Below, in pieces: positions 62,503 to 64,000 of a stretch of DNA of 64,000 nucleotides (position 1 is the stretch's first letter; each line of letters opens with the position of its first letter). The stretch lies in assembly GCF_049060325.1 (NCBI RefSeq), contig NZ_JBMGPW010000003.1, forward strand, positions 124,001 through 188,000, written 5' to 3'. This stretch comes from Vescimonas sanitatis (lineage in GTDB: Bacteria > Bacillota > Clostridia > Oscillospirales > Oscillospiraceae). The position numbers and the translations under genes were made by a program. The notes under the pieces were generated by a model. It saw only the letters and a list, made by a program, of their open reading frames with translations. It had not been told where the DNA came from and made no database searches.

Positions 62503-62597
62503 CCCGTTTGGTCGACACCAAGAGATTCTCTCAATCGGTTTAATCTGGTGTTTTCAAGATGTCCTTATGAGGAGTCGCCCTTGCGGTCTCTTTTTTA

Positions 62598-63005
62598 TTA
62601 CATTCTTCCGCTGATCCGCAGTCGGTTCAGGGCGCGGGCCAGGTTGCCCTGGGCCAGCTGGTACTCAGCCATGCTGCGCTTCTGCCGCAGCTCCTCCTCC
62701 GCCTCCCGGCGGGCCCGGAGCGCGCGGTTCACGTCGATATCCTCCGGCCACTCCGCCGCGTCCAGCAGCAGAAGCACCCGGTCCCCGTCGATCTTGAACA
62801 GCCCCGGCGCCACCGCCGCCCGGCGGTGCTCGCCGTCCTCCGTCTCGAACCGCAGCTCGCCGGCGCACACCGCGCCCACAGCGTTGCTGTGGCCGGCCAG
62901 CACACCGTACTCGCCGTCCGTCACGGGGATGACCGCCGACACGCACTTGCCCTGAAAGAAGGGCACGCTGGCCGCCAGCACGTCCAGTTGGAACACGGCC
63001 GCCAT
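62598..63005 (-). CDS. atpC: ATP synthase epsilon subunit
   Basis: 135 residues. N-terminal beta sandwich (VFQLDVLAASVPFFQGKCVSAVIPVTDGEYGVLAGH) and C-terminal helical hairpin rich in Arg/Glu. Start ATG overlaps the atpD stop. The epsilon subunit couples and regulates F1. Very GC-rich, unlike the mobile DNA beside it; the chromosomal anchor of the window. Complete, with its stop 59 bases from the repeat at 62527-62541. Confidence 0.93.
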   Translation of the reverse strand: MAAVFQLDVLAASVPFFQGKCVSAVIPVTDGEYGVLAGHSNAVGAVCAGELRFETEDGEHRRAAVAPGLFKIDGDRVLLLLDAAEWPEDIDVNRALRARREAEEELRQKRSMAEYQLAQGNLARALNRLRISGRM

Positions 63006-64000
63006 CACATACCGCCTTTCTTCAGCTCCTCGGCCTTGCGCTTCACGTCGTCAATGGTGCCCGCGTTGAAAAACGCCGCCTCGGGATACTCGTCCATCGC
63101 GCCGGACAATATCTCCTTAAAGCCCCGCAGCGTCTCGTGCAGCGGCACGAATACACCGGGTGCGCCGCTGAACTTCTCCGCCACATAGAAGGGCTGGGAC
63201 AGGAACCGCTGGATACGGCGCGCCCGCGCCACGGTCTTCTTGTCCTCATCGCTGAGCTCTTCCATACCCAGAATGGCGATGATATCCTGCAGCTCCCGGT
63301 ACTTCTGCAGCGTGGACTGCACCGCCCGGGCGATGTTGTAGTGCTCCTCGCCCACGATGTCGGGCTCCAGAATGCGGGAGGTGGACTCCAGCGGGTCCAC
63401 AGCGGGATAGATGCCCTGCTCCGCGATCTTACGGCTCAGCACCGTGGTAGCGTCCAGATGGGAGAACGTGGTGGCCGGCGCCGGGTCGGTCAGGTCGTCC
63501 GCGGGCACATACACCGCCTGCACAGAGGTAACAGACCCGTTCTTGGTGGACGTGATGCGCTCCTGCAGTGCGCCCATCTCCCCCGCCAGCGTGGGCTGAT
63601 AGCCCACGGCGGAGGGCATGCGTCCCAGCAGCGTGGAAACCTCGCTACCCGCCTGGACAAAACGGAAAATATTGTCGATAAACAGCAGCACGTCCTTGTG
63701 CTCCTGGTCGCGGAAGTACTCCGCCATGGTCAGGCCCGACAGCGCCACGCGCATACGCACGCCGGGGGACTCGTTCATCTGCCCGAAAACCAGCGCTGTC
63801 TTGTCGGACACGCCGGACTCCCGCATCTCGCCCCACAGGTCGTTGCCCTCGCGGCTGCGCTCGCCCACGCCGGTGAAGATAGAGTAGCCGCCGTGCTCCA
63901 TAGCCACGTTGTGGATCAGCTCCTGGATCAGCACGGTCTTGCCCACACCGGCGCCGCCGAACAGACCGATCTTACCGCCCTTGGGATACGGCTCGATCAG
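63005..64000 (-). CDS. atpD: ATP synthase beta subunit (partial, continues past the window)
   Basis: At least 331 codons from the Walker A segment GLFGGAGVGKTVLIQEL to the C-terminus LKKGGM. Also seen: the catalytic GVGERSREGNDL, Walker B LFIDNIFRF and SALGRMPSAVGYQPT-type blocks. The catalytic subunit of F1-ATPase. The N-terminal third lies outside the window. Stop overlaps the atpC start. Confidence 0.95.
   Translation of the reverse strand: MIEPYPKGGKIGLFGGAGVGKTVLIQELIHNVAMEHGGYSIFTGVGERSREGNDLWGEMRESGVSDKTALVFGQMNESPGVRMRVALSGLTMAEYFRDQEHKDVLLFIDNIFRFVQAGSEVSTLLGRMPSAVGYQPTLAGEMGALQERITSTKNGSVTSVQAVYVPADDLTDPAPATTFSHLDATTVLSRKIAEQGIYPAVDPLESTSRILEPDIVGEEHYNIARAVQSTLQKYRELQDIIAILGMEELSDEDKKTVARARRIQRFLSQPFYVAEKFSGAPGVFVPLHETLRGFKEILSGAMDEYPEAAFFNAGTIDDVKRKAEELKKGGM

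Larger units (their letters stand above)
51026..62560 (+). mobile_element. Visible part of a mobilizable element carrying the vanG operon
   Basis: From the broken recombinase through mobilization (relaxase, MobB-like, MobC), a RepA-type ATPase, a sigma-like gene and the vanG operon. The right end is not certain; it must lie between vanT (62399) and atpC (62598). A 15-base sequence at 62527-62541 recurs inverted at 51229-51243 and may mark it. That the operon belongs to the same element as the mobilization genes is an inference from adjacency. Confidence 0.6.

Noticed and set aside
1..64000. DDE-type insertion sequences, tRNA or rRNA genes
   Set aside because: None seen on either strand; all mobility here is by large serine recombinases.

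Overview
The window looks like the chromosome of a gut-type Clostridia (Bacillota; probably Oscillospirales/Ruminococcaceae, inferred from the GC-rich atpD/atpC pair at the right edge, the vanG-type operon and the C. difficile CTn2/CTn5-like conjugative backbone). Nearly all of it is accessory DNA built from mobile elements inserted into one another.

Layout. Positions 1 to about 51026 are the right part of a large integrative conjugative element (ICE) with a type IV secretion core: virD4, maff2, TrbL/VirB6-like, a radical SAM protein, PrgI, VirB4, DNA methyltransferase, NlpC/P60 lytic protein, DUF4315, DUF4366, topB, cysteine-rich VLP protein, an ArdA/ArdC-type anti-restriction protein, TTRAP, relaxase plus MobC, regulators and a terminal large serine recombinase. 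Three mobilizable elements of 8.5 to 9.3 kb sit inside it. Elements 1 (about 452-8911) and 2 (about 9346-18612) both interrupt virD4. Element 3 (about 19629-28786) interrupts maff2. At each site, joining the flanks across a shared dinucleotide restores the host reading frame. Each element has its own large serine recombinase, relaxase, replication module and TnpW protein, and each carries cargo: two unknown genes in AT-rich surroundings, a protein with an IGGADGPT motif, and a PadR/DUF2812 pair with an alpha/beta hydrolase.

The ICE also carries a resistance-like cargo at 46008-47573: a promoter, an 8-codon leader peptide, a strong terminator-like hairpin, a KTR zinc-ribbon protein and a divergent RlmN/Cfr-family radical SAM methyltransferase. 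The arrangement suggests translation-coupled attenuation.

The ICE right end lies inside the 5' part of another serine recombinase gene (minus strand, 51026-51205). That gene belongs to a second mobilizable element (relaxase, MobB-like protein, MobC and RepA-type ATPase at 51297-54673). To its right is a complete vanG-type glycopeptide resistance operon: vanR, vanS, vanG, vanXY and vanT (56616-62399). The nesting is therefore three elements, inside an ICE, inside a vanG-carrying element, next to the chromosomal atp operon (atpC complete, atpD partial, minus strand).

Working together: VanRS would sense glycopeptides. VanT makes D-serine, VanG makes D-Ala-D-Ser and VanXY removes D-Ala-ending precursors. 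While virD4 and maff2 are interrupted, the ICE lacks an intact coupling protein and cannot be assumed to self-transfer unless the inner elements excise or another element supplies these functions. No tRNA, rRNA, CRISPR array or DDE-type insertion sequence was seen.
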